64,000 bases of DNA from Flavonifractor porci (lineage in GTDB: Bacteria > Bacillota > Clostridia > Oscillospirales > Oscillospiraceae). Under the pieces are notes generated by a model, which was not told the origin of the DNA, did no database searches, and saw only the letters and a list, made by a program, of their open reading frames with translations. Within the stretch, counting starts at the first letter, position 1. Every line of letters starts with the position of its first letter. Below are positions 25,188 through 33,978 of the stretch, piece after piece. Made by a program: the position numbers and the translations under genes. The stretch covers positions 1 to 64,000 of the forward strand of contig NZ_JBBHLB010000014.1 in the NCBI RefSeq assembly GCF_037572415.1, given 5' to 3'.

Positions 25188-26261
25188 ATGGAAGAGAAAC
25201 AGAAAACCGGCAAGCTGCTGGAAGTGAAGGACCTCCACGTCTCCTTCTTTACCCCAGCCGGCGAAGTCAAGGCCGTGGGCGGTATCAGCTATGACCTGAA
25301 TTATGACGAAGTCATGGGCATCGTGGGCGAGTCCGGCTCCGGCAAGAGCGTGGAGGCTTACTCCATCATCGGCCTGCTCCAGTCTCCCGGTAAGGTGGTG
25401 GGCGGTTCCATCACCCTGGAGGGCGAGGACGTGCTGGCCAAGAGCAAGGAAGAGATGATCGACCTGCGGGGCAACAAGGTGGCCATGATCTTCCAGAATC
25501 CCATGACCTGCCTCAACCCCGTGTACACCATCGGCAACCAGCTCATCGAGGCCCTGAAGGCCCACGACAAGAAGGTCTCCAAGCAGGAGGCCGCCAAGCG
25601 GGCTATGGAGATGCTGGAACTGGTGGGCATCAACAACGTGGAGAAGCGGATGAAGCAGTATCCCCACGAGCTGTCCGGCGGTATGCGCCAGCGCGTGATG
25701 ATCGCCATGGGCCTGATCTGCCATCCCCAGCTGCTCATCGCCGACGAGCCCACCACCGCCCTGGACATGACCATCCAGGCCCAGATCCTGGAGCTGATGA
25801 AGGACCTGCAGAAAAAGACCCACATGGGCATCATCTTCATCACCCACAACCTGGGCGTGGTGGCCGAGATCTGCGACAAGGTCTCCGTCATGTACGCCGG
25901 CAAGATGGTGGAGCAGGGCCCTGTGGACGACATCTTCTACAAGCCCGGCCACCCCTACACCATGGGCCTGCTGCGGTCCATGCCCCGGGTGGACGCCGAG
26001 AGCTACGAGCGCCTGATCCCCATCGAGGGCACCCCCGTGGATATGCTCAATCCCCCCGAGGGCTGCCCCTTTGCCCCCCGGTGTGAGTACGCCATGAAGA
26101 TCTGTCTGCAGAAGATGCCCCCCTATGTGGAGCTGGGTGACAACCACCGCTCCGCCTGCTGGCTGCGGGTGCAGGAGCAGATCGAGAAGGAGAAGGCCGG
26201 CCAGGCGGACGCCAAGCCCGCGCAGGAGACCGGGAACAAGGAGGCGGGCGACCATGAGTGA
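25188..26261 (+). CDS. oppD: Oligopeptide ABC transporter ATPase OppD
   Basis: A 357-residue ATPase. Walker A GESGSGKS, signature LSGGMRQR, Walker B LLIADEPTTALD and switch His in FITHNLGVV are present. The C-terminal oligopeptide/dipeptide domain carries the four-cysteine iron-sulfur-type motif CPFAPRCEYAMKICLQ. It energises uptake together with OppF. AAAGGAGG lies upstream, and its 3' end overlaps oppF by 8 bp. Confidence 0.94.
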   Translation: MEEKQKTGKLLEVKDLHVSFFTPAGEVKAVGGISYDLNYDEVMGIVGESGSGKSVEAYSIIGLLQSPGKVVGGSITLEGEDVLAKSKEEMIDLRGNKVAMIFQNPMTCLNPVYTIGNQLIEALKAHDKKVSKQEAAKRAMEMLELVGINNVEKRMKQYPHELSGGMRQRVMIAMGLICHPQLLIADEPTTALDMTIQAQILELMKDLQKKTHMGIIFITHNLGVVAEICDKVSVMYAGKMVEQGPVDDIFYKPGHPYTMGLLRSMPRVDAESYERLIPIEGTPVDMLNPPEGCPFAPRCEYAMKICLQKMPPYVELGDNHRSACWLRVQEQIEKEKAGQADAKPAQETGNKEAGDHE

Positions 26262-27288
26262 GAAGAATGATATCCTCGTTCAGGTAGACCACCTGAAGAA
26301 ATACTTTGGCGTCAAGGGCGTGAAGGGCCCCGGCGTTCAGGCCGTGGAGGATGTGTCCCTGTTCATCAAGCGGGGCGAGACTCTGGGCCTGGTGGGCGAG
26401 TCCGGCTGCGGCAAGACCACCCTGGGCCGTACCATCCTCCAGCTCCATCCCCCCACGTCCGGTAAGATCGTCTACGACGGCGAGACCATCTTTGAGGGTG
26501 AGGACCCCTGGCAGCGGGATGAGAAGGGCCAGCTGGTCCACATCAAGACGCCCAAGCCCAAGGCGGTCAATATGCTGCCCTACCGGCGGAAGATGCAGAT
26601 CATCTTCCAGGACCCCTCCGCCTCTCTGGACCCCCGTATGACGGTGGGCGAGATCATCGGCGAGGCTCTGGATATCCATAAGCTGTGCCCCAATAAGAAG
26701 GACCGCACCGACCGCATCAAGGAACTGCTCAGCCGGGTGGGTCTGAACACCGAACACGCCAACCGCTATCCCCATGAATTCTCCGGCGGCCAGCAGCAGC
26801 GCGTGGGCATCGCCCGCGCCCTGGCGGTGCGCCCCGAGTTCATTGTGTGCGATGAGCCCATCTCCGCCCTGGACGTGTCCATTCAGTCCCAGGTGGTGAA
26901 TATGCTGGAGGATATGCAGCAGGATCTGGGCCTGACCTACCTGTTCATTGCCCATGACCTGTCCGTGGTCCGCCACATCTCCAACCGCATCGGCGTCATG
27001 TATCTGGGTTCTCTGGTGGAGCTGGCCGAGAGCTATGAGCTCAACCGCAACCCCATCCACCCCTACACCAAGACCCTGCTGTCCGCCGTGCCGGTGCCCG
27101 ACCCCGAGGTGAGCCGTACCCGCCAGCGTATCGTGCTGCAGGGCGACATCCCCTCTCCCATGAATCCGCCCTCCGGCTGCCGGTTCCATACCCGCTGCCC
27201 CTATGCCACCGAGAAGTGCAAGGAGTCCGTGCCCCAGTTCAAGGAACACGCCCCGGGGCATTATGCGGCCTGTCACCTGCTGGGTTAA
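26254..27288 (+). CDS. oppF: Oligopeptide ABC transporter ATPase OppF
   Basis: A 344-residue ATPase. Walker A GESGCGKTTLG, signature FSGGQQQRVGIARAL, Walker B FIVCDEPISALDVS and the C-terminal cysteine motif CRFHTRCPYATEKC are present. It is the partner of OppD. The ATG at 26254 lies inside the last codons of oppD and follows GGAGGCGG. A strong terminator closes oppBCDF before the separately promoted binding protein gene. Confidence 0.94.
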   Translation: MSEKNDILVQVDHLKKYFGVKGVKGPGVQAVEDVSLFIKRGETLGLVGESGCGKTTLGRTILQLHPPTSGKIVYDGETIFEGEDPWQRDEKGQLVHIKTPKPKAVNMLPYRRKMQIIFQDPSASLDPRMTVGEIIGEALDIHKLCPNKKDRTDRIKELLSRVGLNTEHANRYPHEFSGGQQQRVGIARALAVRPEFIVCDEPISALDVSIQSQVVNMLEDMQQDLGLTYLFIAHDLSVVRHISNRIGVMYLGSLVELAESYELNRNPIHPYTKTLLSAVPVPDPEVSRTRQRIVLQGDIPSPMNPPSGCRFHTRCPYATEKCKESVPQFKEHAPGHYAACHLLG

Positions 27289-27333
27289 GCGGAAACGCGG
27301 CCTGTGCAGGAAGGCGACCCAAGCAAAAATTGG

Positions 27334-27361
27334 AAAAAGGCGGCGATTTGCCGCCTTTTTT
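27334..27361 (+). terminator. Terminator between oppF and the oppA-type gene
   Basis: AAAAAGGCGGC pairs with GCCGCCTTTTTT around a short loop, with six T residues. Confidence 0.85.
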
Positions 27362-27414
27362 CGAAATCAAAAAAGAATGAACTGAAGAGTTCGTAACAAT
27401 TTTGAAACATATTC

Positions 27415-27444
27415 TTTACACCTGTACCTGACCTGTGGTATAAT
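27415..27444 (+). promoter_or_regulatory. Promoter of the peptide-binding protein gene
   Basis: TTTACA and TATAAT are 18 bp apart with TGG before the -10 (extended). A leader of about 130 bases precedes the ATG. Confidence 0.7.
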
Positions 27445-27466
27445 GCTTTTGCGTTACTTTAATGCG

Positions 27467-27506
27467 CGAAAGGCCATGGCCTTTCGGCGCCCGCAAAGCG
27501 GGCGCC
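27467..27506 (+). promoter_or_regulatory. Two tandem hairpins in the oppA leader
   Basis: CGAAAGGCC/GGCCTTTCG (27467-27486) and GGCGCCCGC/GCGGGCGCC (27486-27506) are two perfect 9-bp stems with 2-3 base loops. They lie near the 5' end of the transcript. They probably stabilise this abundant mRNA; a regulatory role is not shown. Confidence 0.4.
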
Positions 27507-27578
27507 GGTGACCATTCCCATGTGTATCGCGCCTCAAGGCGTCATAGATACAAAAATGAGAAAGATGGAGGTCCAACC

Positions 27579-29312
27579 ATGAAAAAGAGAAAGCTTGTCT
27601 CTCTGCTTCTGTCCGGAGCTCTCGTGTTCGGTCTGCTGGCCGGCTGCGGCGGCGGCACCAGCAACAGCAATGAGACTCCCGACGCTCAGAACAGCGGCAC
27701 TCCCAGCACCGAGGGTCCTTCCGGTGAAGCTTTTGAGATGACCGTCAACATCGCTTCTGAGCCCCAGTCCATCGATCCTGCTCTGAACAGCGCGGTCGAC
27801 GGCGCCATCATGCTCAGCCATATGTTCGAAGGCCTGATGCGCTGGAAGGATTCCGGCACTGAGACCGCCGGTACCGACGGCACCTGCAACAACGCCGTGC
27901 TGGACTACGGCCAGGCTGAGTCCCACGAGAAGACTCCCAATGAGGACGGCACTGTTACCTATACCTTCAAGCTGCGCGAGGACGCCAAGTGGTCCGACGG
28001 CAAGCCTGTTACCGCTCAGGACTTTGTGTTCTCCTGGCAGCGCCTGGTCAGCCCCGAGACCGCTTCTGACTACAACTACATGATCGACAGCGTGGTCAAC
28101 GCCAAGGAGATCATCAACGGCGAGAAGGATCCCAGCGAGCTGGGTGTTAAGGCTGTGGACGACAAGACCTTTGAGGTCACTCTGACCACCGACCTGCCCT
28201 ACTTCCTGGAGATCTGCGCCTTCCCCTCCACCTTCCCCGTGCGCGAGGATATCGTGAGCAACGCTCAGTGGACCTATGATCCCGCCACCTACATCTCCAA
28301 CGGCGCTTACAAGATGACTGTCCGTGAGACCAACTCCCAGATCGTCATGGAGCCCAACGAGAACTACTATGCTGTGGATACCCTGGGCCCCAAGAAGATC
28401 ACCTTCAAGCTGATGGACGACCAGAACGCCATGCTCAACGGCTTTAAGTCCGGTGAGCTGGACTTCATCGAGGACCTGCCCACCGACGAGATCGCTGGCC
28501 TGATGACCTCCGGCGACCTGAAGATCGTGGACTACATCGGCACCTATTACGTCTGCTACCAGACCCAGAAGGCTCCCTTCGACGATCCTCGCGTCCGTAA
28601 GGCCTTCACTCTGGCTGTCGACCGCAAGTACATCGTTGACGAGATCACCCAGACCGGTCAGGTCGAGGCTGGCGGCTTCGTGCCCGCTGGTGTTTACGAC
28701 GCTGCCGGCGCTACCGGCGACGACTTCCGCACCACCGGCGGCGACTACTACGATCCCTATCAGGAGGCCTATGAGGCCAACTGTGAGGAGGCCCGTGCCC
28801 TGCTGGCCGAGGCCGGCTATCCCGACGGCAAGGGTTTCCCTGTTGTTGAGTACCTGTATAACACCGGCGAGTCCCACAAGGCTGTGGGCGAGGCCCTGCA
28901 GAATATGTGGCAGACTCAGCTGGGCGTGACCGTCACCCTGAACAACCAGGAGTGGGCCACCTTCCTCCAGACCCGTAAGGACGGCGATTACTCCATCGCC
29001 CGTAACGGCTGGATCGCCGACTACAATGATCCCATGTGCTTCCTGGATATGTGGCTCACTGGCGGCGGCAACAACGACGCTCAGTACTCCAACAAGGAGT
29101 ATGATGCCAAGATCGCTGCTGCCAAGGCTGCTACCGATCCCGCTGAGCGCATGAAGCTCATGCACGAGGCTGAGGACATCATCATGGGTCAGGACTATGC
29201 TCTGTGCCCCCTGTACTTCTACACTCAGAAGTATATGCTGGCCGACGGCATCCAGGGTATGTACTATACTCCTCTGGGCTACTTCTTCTTCGACCACTGC
29301 ACCCAGGGCTGA
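27579..29312 (+). CDS. oppA: Oligopeptide-binding lipoprotein OppA
   Basis: A 577-residue family 5 solute-binding lipoprotein. The signal peptide ends in a lipobox with Cys23 (LLAGC), followed by a Gly/Ser/Asn-rich tether. Peptide-binding-fold motifs include SEPQSIDPALN near the start and WSDGKPVTAQDFVFSWQRL. It delivers peptides to OppBCDF. Codons are less GC-extreme (many GCT, GTT) than in neighbouring genes, as expected for a highly expressed protein. GGAGG precedes the ATG. Confidence 0.94.
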   Translation: MKKRKLVSLLLSGALVFGLLAGCGGGTSNSNETPDAQNSGTPSTEGPSGEAFEMTVNIASEPQSIDPALNSAVDGAIMLSHMFEGLMRWKDSGTETAGTDGTCNNAVLDYGQAESHEKTPNEDGTVTYTFKLREDAKWSDGKPVTAQDFVFSWQRLVSPETASDYNYMIDSVVNAKEIINGEKDPSELGVKAVDDKTFEVTLTTDLPYFLEICAFPSTFPVREDIVSNAQWTYDPATYISNGAYKMTVRETNSQIVMEPNENYYAVDTLGPKKITFKLMDDQNAMLNGFKSGELDFIEDLPTDEIAGLMTSGDLKIVDYIGTYYVCYQTQKAPFDDPRVRKAFTLAVDRKYIVDEITQTGQVEAGGFVPAGVYDAAGATGDDFRTTGGDYYDPYQEAYEANCEEARALLAEAGYPDGKGFPVVEYLYNTGESHKAVGEALQNMWQTQLGVTVTLNNQEWATFLQTRKDGDYSIARNGWIADYNDPMCFLDMWLTGGGNNDAQYSNKEYDAKIAAAKAATDPAERMKLMHEAEDIIMGQDYALCPLYFYTQKYMLADGIQGMYYTPLGYFFFDHCTQG

Positions 29313-29324
29313 TTTCAGCCATCC

Positions 29325-29359
29325 AACCGGGCGGAGCCATGCGGCTCCGCCCGGTTTTT
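29325..29359 (+). terminator. Terminator of the oppA gene
   Basis: AACCGGGCGGAGCC pairs with GGCTCCGCCCGGTT and is followed by T residues. The next 200 bp contain no gene. Confidence 0.85.
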
Positions 29360-29503
29360 GTTGTTGAGCTGTTCTGGCCCAGGGACTGTCCCGGGGTGTT
29401 CAGGCGATGCAGGGCAGGCGTGTCCTCCTGACTGCGAGCCCCAATATAGCCCTGACAAACGGACGGGTACAGACTTCCCACTTCTGCAAAACGGCATTTT
29501 TGA

Positions 29504-29533
29504 GCGTAGGGGCCGATGCCCTCATCGGCCTGT
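29504..29533 (+). repeat. GCGTAGGGGCCGA palindromic intergenic repeat
   Basis: GCGTAGGGGCCGATGCCC is followed by TCATCGGCCTGT, with a GGCCGATG/CATCGGCC stem. It matches 54394-54424 at nearly every position (GCGTAGGGGCCGAyGCCC, then TCGGCC). The rest of 29360-29563 holds nothing recognisable. Confidence 0.55.
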
Positions 29534-29563
29534 CGGTCCTTGTTTCCGGTAACCTCTGACGCT

Positions 29564-29604
29564 AAAAACCCCCGACACACCGGATATCCGGTATGCCGGG
29601 GGGG
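29564..29604 (-). terminator. Terminator of htrA
   Basis: On the minus strand a CCCCCCGGCATACCGG-type arm pairs with the complementary CCGGTGTGTCGGGGG around ATAT, and TTTTTAG follows. Confidence 0.7.
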
Positions 29605-29621
29605 TTGGTTTTAGCGGATGA

Positions 29622-30950
29622 TTACCAGTTGCCGAAGGGAAAGTTGTAATAGTAATTGCCGCCCCCCTGCGGTTGCTGCTGGTGTTGCTGCTGCTGCTGA
29701 TATTCCTGCTGGAGCTGCTCCATGGCCTCCTGCCGGGCCTGGTTATCCTCATCCAGCACCACGTTGATGGTGAGGGTTTCCCCATTGCGGTAGACGGTAA
29801 AGGCAATGGTGTCGCCAGCCTTGTTGTCCTTCACCGCCTCAGACAGGGCGGAACTGGTGGAGACAGCGGTATCGTTTATGGCGGTAATGATGTCGCCCAC
29901 CTGAAGGCCGGCCTTCTGGGCGCAGGAGCCGTCCAGAATGGCCTTGATCTCAGCGCCGGCAGGGATGCCGTACCGCTGGGCCTCCTGGCTCACATTGTTC
30001 ATCAGGATGCCCACGTTGGGCTTGCCGGTAACATAGCCGTTCTCCATGATGGAGGTGACCATATCCTTCACGTCATTCATGGGGATGGCAAAGCCCAGAC
30101 CCTCCACGGAGGCCTCGGAGGCGGAGCTGGAGGACAGCTTGGCGGACACGATGCCCACCACCTGGCCGTACTTGTCAAACAGGGGACCGCCGGAGTTGCC
30201 GGAGTTGATGGCGGTATCGGTCTGAATCATATTGATGACAGTGCCGTCGCTCATGGTGACGGAGCGGTCCTTGGAGGACACATAGCCGCCGGTGAAGGTG
30301 AAGGTCAACTCACCCAGGGGATTACCGATGGCGTATACCGGCTCACCCACATTGATGGCGTCGGAATCGCCCAGCACCACTGGCCGCAGGTTGCCCTGGT
30401 CGATCTTCAGTACGGCGATGTCGTTTTCCTCCTCGCCGCCCACCAAAGTGGCGCCATAGCTCTTGCCGTCGGCAAAGAACACGGTGATATCGCTGACGCC
30501 GTCAATGACGTGGTAGTTGGTGAGGATGTAGCTGGTGGTGTCGTTGGAACTGATGACGAAGCCAGAGCCGGACACGGCGTTCTTTACGGTCTGGCCCCAC
30601 ACGTTGGTAGTCACATTGCCGTTGACGCCCACCACCGACTCCAGGTTGGAGGCATACACCTCCTCCGGGGAGAGGACGGTCTTGCCGTCCACATTGGCCA
30701 GAGACACGGCGGTGGGGCGGGTACCCTCGTAAATGGTGGTGGAGTTGCCGCCGAAGCGGTTGATGGCCCAAACGCCGCCGCCGCCCACCGCGCCGCCAAT
30801 GATGGCGCAGCACAGGCCAACGGCAATAAACTTGCCAAAACCGCCCTTTTTCTTTTGTTTGGGGGGCTCGGCGTCATACACATGGAACTGATTGCTTTCT
30901 ATGACGGGCTCCCGATCCTCGGGGGGCCGATTATAATCACTGTAATACAT
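29622..30950 (-). CDS. htrA: HtrA/DegP-type membrane serine protease
   Basis: A 442-residue surface protease. The cytoplasmic N-terminus (1-38) is followed by one membrane segment (about 40-62), a trypsin-like domain with catalytic His147, Asp177 and Ser253 (GNSGG), one PDZ domain at about 320-410, and a Gln-rich tail ending in an aromatic stretch. It degrades or refolds misfolded exported proteins. The ATG follows AAAGGAGAG. It is monocistronic with its own terminator. Confidence 0.93.
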   Translation of the reverse strand: MYYSDYNRPPEDREPVIESNQFHVYDAEPPKQKKKGGFGKFIAVGLCCAIIGGAVGGGGVWAINRFGGNSTTIYEGTRPTAVSLANVDGKTVLSPEEVYASNLESVVGVNGNVTTNVWGQTVKNAVSGSGFVISSNDTTSYILTNYHVIDGVSDITVFFADGKSYGATLVGGEEENDIAVLKIDQGNLRPVVLGDSDAINVGEPVYAIGNPLGELTFTFTGGYVSSKDRSVTMSDGTVINMIQTDTAINSGNSGGPLFDKYGQVVGIVSAKLSSSSASEASVEGLGFAIPMNDVKDMVTSIMENGYVTGKPNVGILMNNVSQEAQRYGIPAGAEIKAILDGSCAQKAGLQVGDIITAINDTAVSTSSALSEAVKDNKAGDTIAFTVYRNGETLTINVVLDEDNQARQEAMEQLQQEYQQQQQHQQQPQGGGNYYYNFPFGNW

Positions 30951-31102
30951 CAGGGTCTCTCCTTTACCAGCGGATTTTACGGTTTTCCTGGAACGAGTTT
31001 TAGGATACCCGGTAATTGTGGCGGAACTATGAAGAAAATGTGCATGATTTTTAAATTATTCCCATCACCGGCAAAAACGGAACGGATACCGGGGAATAGC
31101 AG

Positions 31103-31132
31103 AAAAAAGGGACGCATTTGCGTCCCTTTTTT
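31103..31132 (-). terminator. Terminator after the MarR-DegV pair
   Basis: AAAAAAGGGACGCA and TGCGTCCCTTTTTT form a perfect stem with A/T tails. It acts on the minus strand and could act on both. Confidence 0.85.
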
Positions 31133-31143
31133 AAACGTTATCA

Positions 31144-32013
31144 TTATTTTTCCAGAGCTTTTGTTACAGTGACAGCACGGGCGCCGGGGCCGATATGGCA
31201 GGCCACCGACAGGGACAGGGGGTCCATATGGATGGGATAACCGGGGAAAATGGCCTCCAGCTCCTCCAGCCACGCCTGGGCGTCGGCCCGGTCGCCGGTG
31301 TAGGCGGCGGCGATGTGGAGCTGCTCCGGACCGGCCAGACCGGCGAACTGGGTCTCCATGGTGTGGTGGATGGCGTCGATCATGGTCTTTTTGGCGGACT
31401 TCCAGCCACGGACCTTGGCAAAGGAGTCCAGCTTCTCACCCTGGATGCGCAGCACAGGCTTGATGCCCAGCACCGCGCCCAGAGCAGCGGCGGCGGGGGT
31501 GCAGCGGCCGCCCTTTTTCAGGTATTTCAGGGTGTCCACGGTGATGTAGATGTCGGAGTCAAACTTGGTGCGCTCCAAATAGTCGCGGATCTCCTGAACG
31601 GACTTGCCGGCCTGGGCCATTTCCAGAGCGTCCAGCACCGACTGGCGCTGGGTCACCGAGATGCGCTGGTTGTTGACCACAAACACCTTGCCCTCGTAGT
31701 CCTGGGAGAGCATCATGGCGGTCTCGCAGGAGCTGCTCAGACCGCTGGACATGGGAATGTACACGATCTGGTCATAGTCCTGGAGGATCTTGTCCCACAG
31801 GTCGGTCACGTCGCCGGGGGAGGGCTGGGTGGTTTTGACGTCGGCGTCCTGGACCAGACGCTCATAGAACTGCTCCTGGGAGAGGGTGATATCCTCCAAA
31901 AAGAGCTCGTCATTGATATAAAAAGGCATGGGCAGTACAAAAATGCCAAGCGCTCTGCCCTGGGCCTGGGTGATGCCGCTGTTGCTGTCGGTGGCAATGG
32001 CGATCTTACTCAT
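31144..32013 (-). CDS. DegV family fatty-acid-binding protein
   Basis: A 289-residue DegV/FakB-type protein. It has IATDSNSGI at the N-terminus, KTTQPSPGDV, IPMSSGLSSSC and the C-terminal HIGPGA. It is expected to bind a fatty acid for phosphorylation by a FakA kinase. The start at 32013 follows GTGAGGT. It lies 24 bp downstream of a MarR regulator on the same strand, which recalls the link between FabT-type MarR proteins and fatty-acid supply; that link is inference here. Confidence 0.85.
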   Translation of the reverse strand: MSKIAIATDSNSGITQAQGRALGIFVLPMPFYINDELFLEDITLSQEQFYERLVQDADVKTTQPSPGDVTDLWDKILQDYDQIVYIPMSSGLSSSCETAMMLSQDYEGKVFVVNNQRISVTQRQSVLDALEMAQAGKSVQEIRDYLERTKFDSDIYITVDTLKYLKKGGRCTPAAAALGAVLGIKPVLRIQGEKLDSFAKVRGWKSAKKTMIDAIHHTMETQFAGLAGPEQLHIAAAYTGDRADAQAWLEELEAIFPGYPIHMDPLSLSVACHIGPGARAVTVTKALEK

Positions 32014-32037
32014 AACGTACCTCACTTCATCAGATCT

Positions 32038-32505
32038 TTATAGCTGTGGTTCCGACGGAGCCTGGGCTCCGCAGCGGAAGAAAGCGGTCAGCTTTTCCAT
32101 TCCCCGCACCAGGGCGGAGGCCTCCTGATCGGTCAGGGCGGACAGCATCCGGTCGGTCAGACGGCGGTGAAAGGCCCGGTGCTGTTCGCTGGCGGCCCGG
32201 CCCAGCTGGGTGGGCAGCAGGCGCACCGCCCGCCGGTCCTTCTCATCCCGGCGGCGGACCAGATAGCCTTTCTTTTCCAGCAGCCCCACCGCACAGGTCA
32301 GGGTGCCCGCCGGCATCTGCCGGGCGGAGGCAATGGCGGTGGAGCGGTTGTCGCCCCCCTCGTCCACGGTGCGGCAGATGGCGTCGATGAGCTGAACCTC
32401 CCGCAGAGACAGATCGCCTGCGGCCAGGGTAGCCTCTTCCCGCTTCAGAATGTCGCCAAAGACGTCGGAAAGGAACCGGTTGACTACTTCGATGGAATAC
32501 TCCAC
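32038..32505 (-). CDS. MarR-family transcriptional regulator
   Basis: A 155-residue winged-helix regulator. The helix-turn-helix is at about residues 50-75 (STAIASARQMPAGTLTCAVGLLEKKGY) and the wing has RRRDEKDRRAVRLLPT, characteristic of MarR. The start codon is GTG, placed 6 bases after GGGAGG. It is transcribed with degV, and a 15-bp perfect palindrome beside its promoter is a likely operator. Confidence 0.88.
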   Translation of the reverse strand: MEYSIEVVNRFLSDVFGDILKREEATLAAGDLSLREVQLIDAICRTVDEGGDNRSTAIASARQMPAGTLTCAVGLLEKKGYLVRRRDEKDRRAVRLLPTQLGRAASEQHRAFHRRLTDRMLSALTDQEASALVRGMEKLTAFFRCGAQAPSEPQL

Positions 32506-32543
32506 TGGGGGCCTCCCTTCTGCGTGGCTTGTTTCGCAACTGA

Positions 32544-32571
32544 ATTATACCGGATTGTAGAAAAATGTCAA
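32544..32571 (-). promoter_or_regulatory. Promoter of the marR-degV operon
   Basis: On the minus strand a perfect TTGACA (32571-32566) and a perfect TATAAT (32549-32544) are 16 bp apart. Confidence 0.75.
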
Positions 32572-32578
32572 GAGAATC

Positions 32579-32593
32579 CTTTGACAGTCAAAG
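32579..32593. promoter_or_regulatory. Palindromic candidate operator for the MarR protein
   Basis: CTTTGAC A GTCAAAG is a perfect 15-bp palindrome 7 bp upstream of the -35 box. Its half-site TTTGAC partly recurs in the -35 itself (CTTGACA). Size and position fit a MarR dimer site. It could also affect spoIIP on the other side. Confidence 0.5.
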
Positions 32594-32700
32594 TAATTTC
32601 TGCCGCCGGTGCGGTTTGGGACAAGGCATACCCGGGGGAATGGGCGCATAGGGTAGAAGGGACCGAAAGGAGCCCACATTACAGATGAGGATGGTGCGAT

Positions 32701-33858
32701 ATGAAAGGGCCGATTTTATGGAAACGACTGTTCCGCCGGAGTGCCGCTTTGTTCCTGGCCACGCTGGCGGTGTGGCTGCTGCTTCTGTGCGGCGGCGGGG
32801 CGGGGGCGCTGCAAAGTCTGGGGGAGAGCGGTACCTTTGTGTCCACCGCCCTGGCGGCGGAGTTGGGCAAGACGGGGGGCGACGCCCTGGATCAACTGGA
32901 CGGTTGGGACCGGCTGGCCATAGGCCAGTCCCTGCTGCTCTCAGGCAATCAGGAGGCGGTGAGCCGGCACCTGGGACAAGAGGTACAGGAGGAAATACAG
33001 CTGCCGGCGGGCCAGCCTGCTCAGGATCACGATGACCTGGTGGAGGAGCCCCAGACCACCACGGCTCCGTCGGACATCATTGCCCGCACCCTGCTTCCCA
33101 GCAGTCCCCAGGGCTACGATGTGGCAGGGGGGCTGTACCTCTATAACCGCACCGGGGAAAAGGTGGACCTGGCGGCGGCGGCCCAGGCGGCGGTGAACAT
33201 CACCCTGCCGGCAGAGGAGCCCCAGATCCTGATCGTCCATACCCACGCCACCGAGTCCTATACCCCCGACGGCACCGACGTGTATACCCCTTCCGGCGGA
33301 GTGGGACGCACCCTGGAGGAGACATACAATGTGATCCGGGTGGGGGACGAGATGGAGCGGGTGTTTACCGAGATGGGCCTGAGCGTGGTCCACGACCGTA
33401 CCCTCCACGACTACCCCCAGTACAACGGGGCCTATACCCGCTCCGCCCAGACTGTGAAGGACTATCTGGCCAAATATCCCTCCATCAAGATCGTGCTGGA
33501 CGTCCACCGGGACGCCCTGGTGGGGGAGAACGGTACCATATATAAGGCGGTGACTCGGATCGACGGGGTGGATACCGCCCAGGTGATGCTGGTCATCGGC
33601 CACGGCCAGGACGGCAGCAATCCCCACTGGATGGAGAATCTGACCCTGGCTTGCAAGATCCAGACCAGCATGAACACCCTCTACCCCACCCTGGCCCGGC
33701 CCATGACCTTCCGCTCCTCCAGCTACAACCAGGAGCTGTCCACCGGTTCCCTGCTGGTGGAGGTGGGCACCCACGGCAATACCCTTCAGGAGGCCCTGTC
33801 CGCCGCCCGGCTCTTTGCCCGTTCCGCCGGACAGGTGCTGCTGGGGCTGAAGGGATAA
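32701..33858 (+). CDS. spoIIP: Stage II sporulation protein P
   Basis: A 385-residue peptidoglycan amidase/endopeptidase needed for septal wall removal and engulfment. It has an N-terminal membrane segment (about 13-35), a variable region, and the catalytic domain with IVHTHATESY, DVHRDA and EVGTHGNTLQEA, whose His/Glu residues bind zinc. It shows that the host is a spore former. GAGG lies 10 bases before the ATG. The upstream region has no good sigma-A site, consistent with a sporulation sigma factor, but no site can be assigned confidently. Confidence 0.92.
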   Translation: MKGPILWKRLFRRSAALFLATLAVWLLLLCGGGAGALQSLGESGTFVSTALAAELGKTGGDALDQLDGWDRLAIGQSLLLSGNQEAVSRHLGQEVQEEIQLPAGQPAQDHDDLVEEPQTTTAPSDIIARTLLPSSPQGYDVAGGLYLYNRTGEKVDLAAAAQAAVNITLPAEEPQILIVHTHATESYTPDGTDVYTPSGGVGRTLEETYNVIRVGDEMERVFTEMGLSVVHDRTLHDYPQYNGAYTRSAQTVKDYLAKYPSIKIVLDVHRDALVGENGTIYKAVTRIDGVDTAQVMLVIGHGQDGSNPHWMENLTLACKIQTSMNTLYPTLARPMTFRSSSYNQELSTGSLLVEVGTHGNTLQEALSAARLFARSAGQVLLGLKG

Positions 33859-33859
33859 C

Positions 33860-33889
33860 AAAAAAGCACGCCCACGGGCGTGCTTTTTT
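33860..33889 (+). terminator. Terminator of spoIIP
   Basis: AAAAAAGCACGCCC and GGGCGTGCTTTTTT form a perfect stem with a 2-base loop and six T residues. Confidence 0.9.
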
Positions 33890-33913
33890 GCGTCCCCCGC
33901 CGGCAAAGAAGAA

Positions 33914-33942
33914 TTGCCCTTTTCCGAAAAATCACATATAAT
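33914..33942 (+). promoter_or_regulatory. Promoter of the YmdB-like gene
   Basis: TTGCCC and a perfect TATAAT (33937-33942) are 17 bp apart, 36 bp before the ATG. Confidence 0.7.
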
Positions 33943-33978
33943 AAGAGCAATGTGTAAACAGACAGAGGGAGGCAGACT

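Noticed and set aside
27467..27506. Riboswitch in the oppA leader
   Set aside because: There are only two simple GC hairpins with tiny loops and no conserved aptamer-like bases.
32600..32700. SigE or SigG promoter of spoIIP
   Set aside because: GCATACC and GCATAGG segments exist, but spacing and sequence match the sporulation consensus too poorly to annotate.
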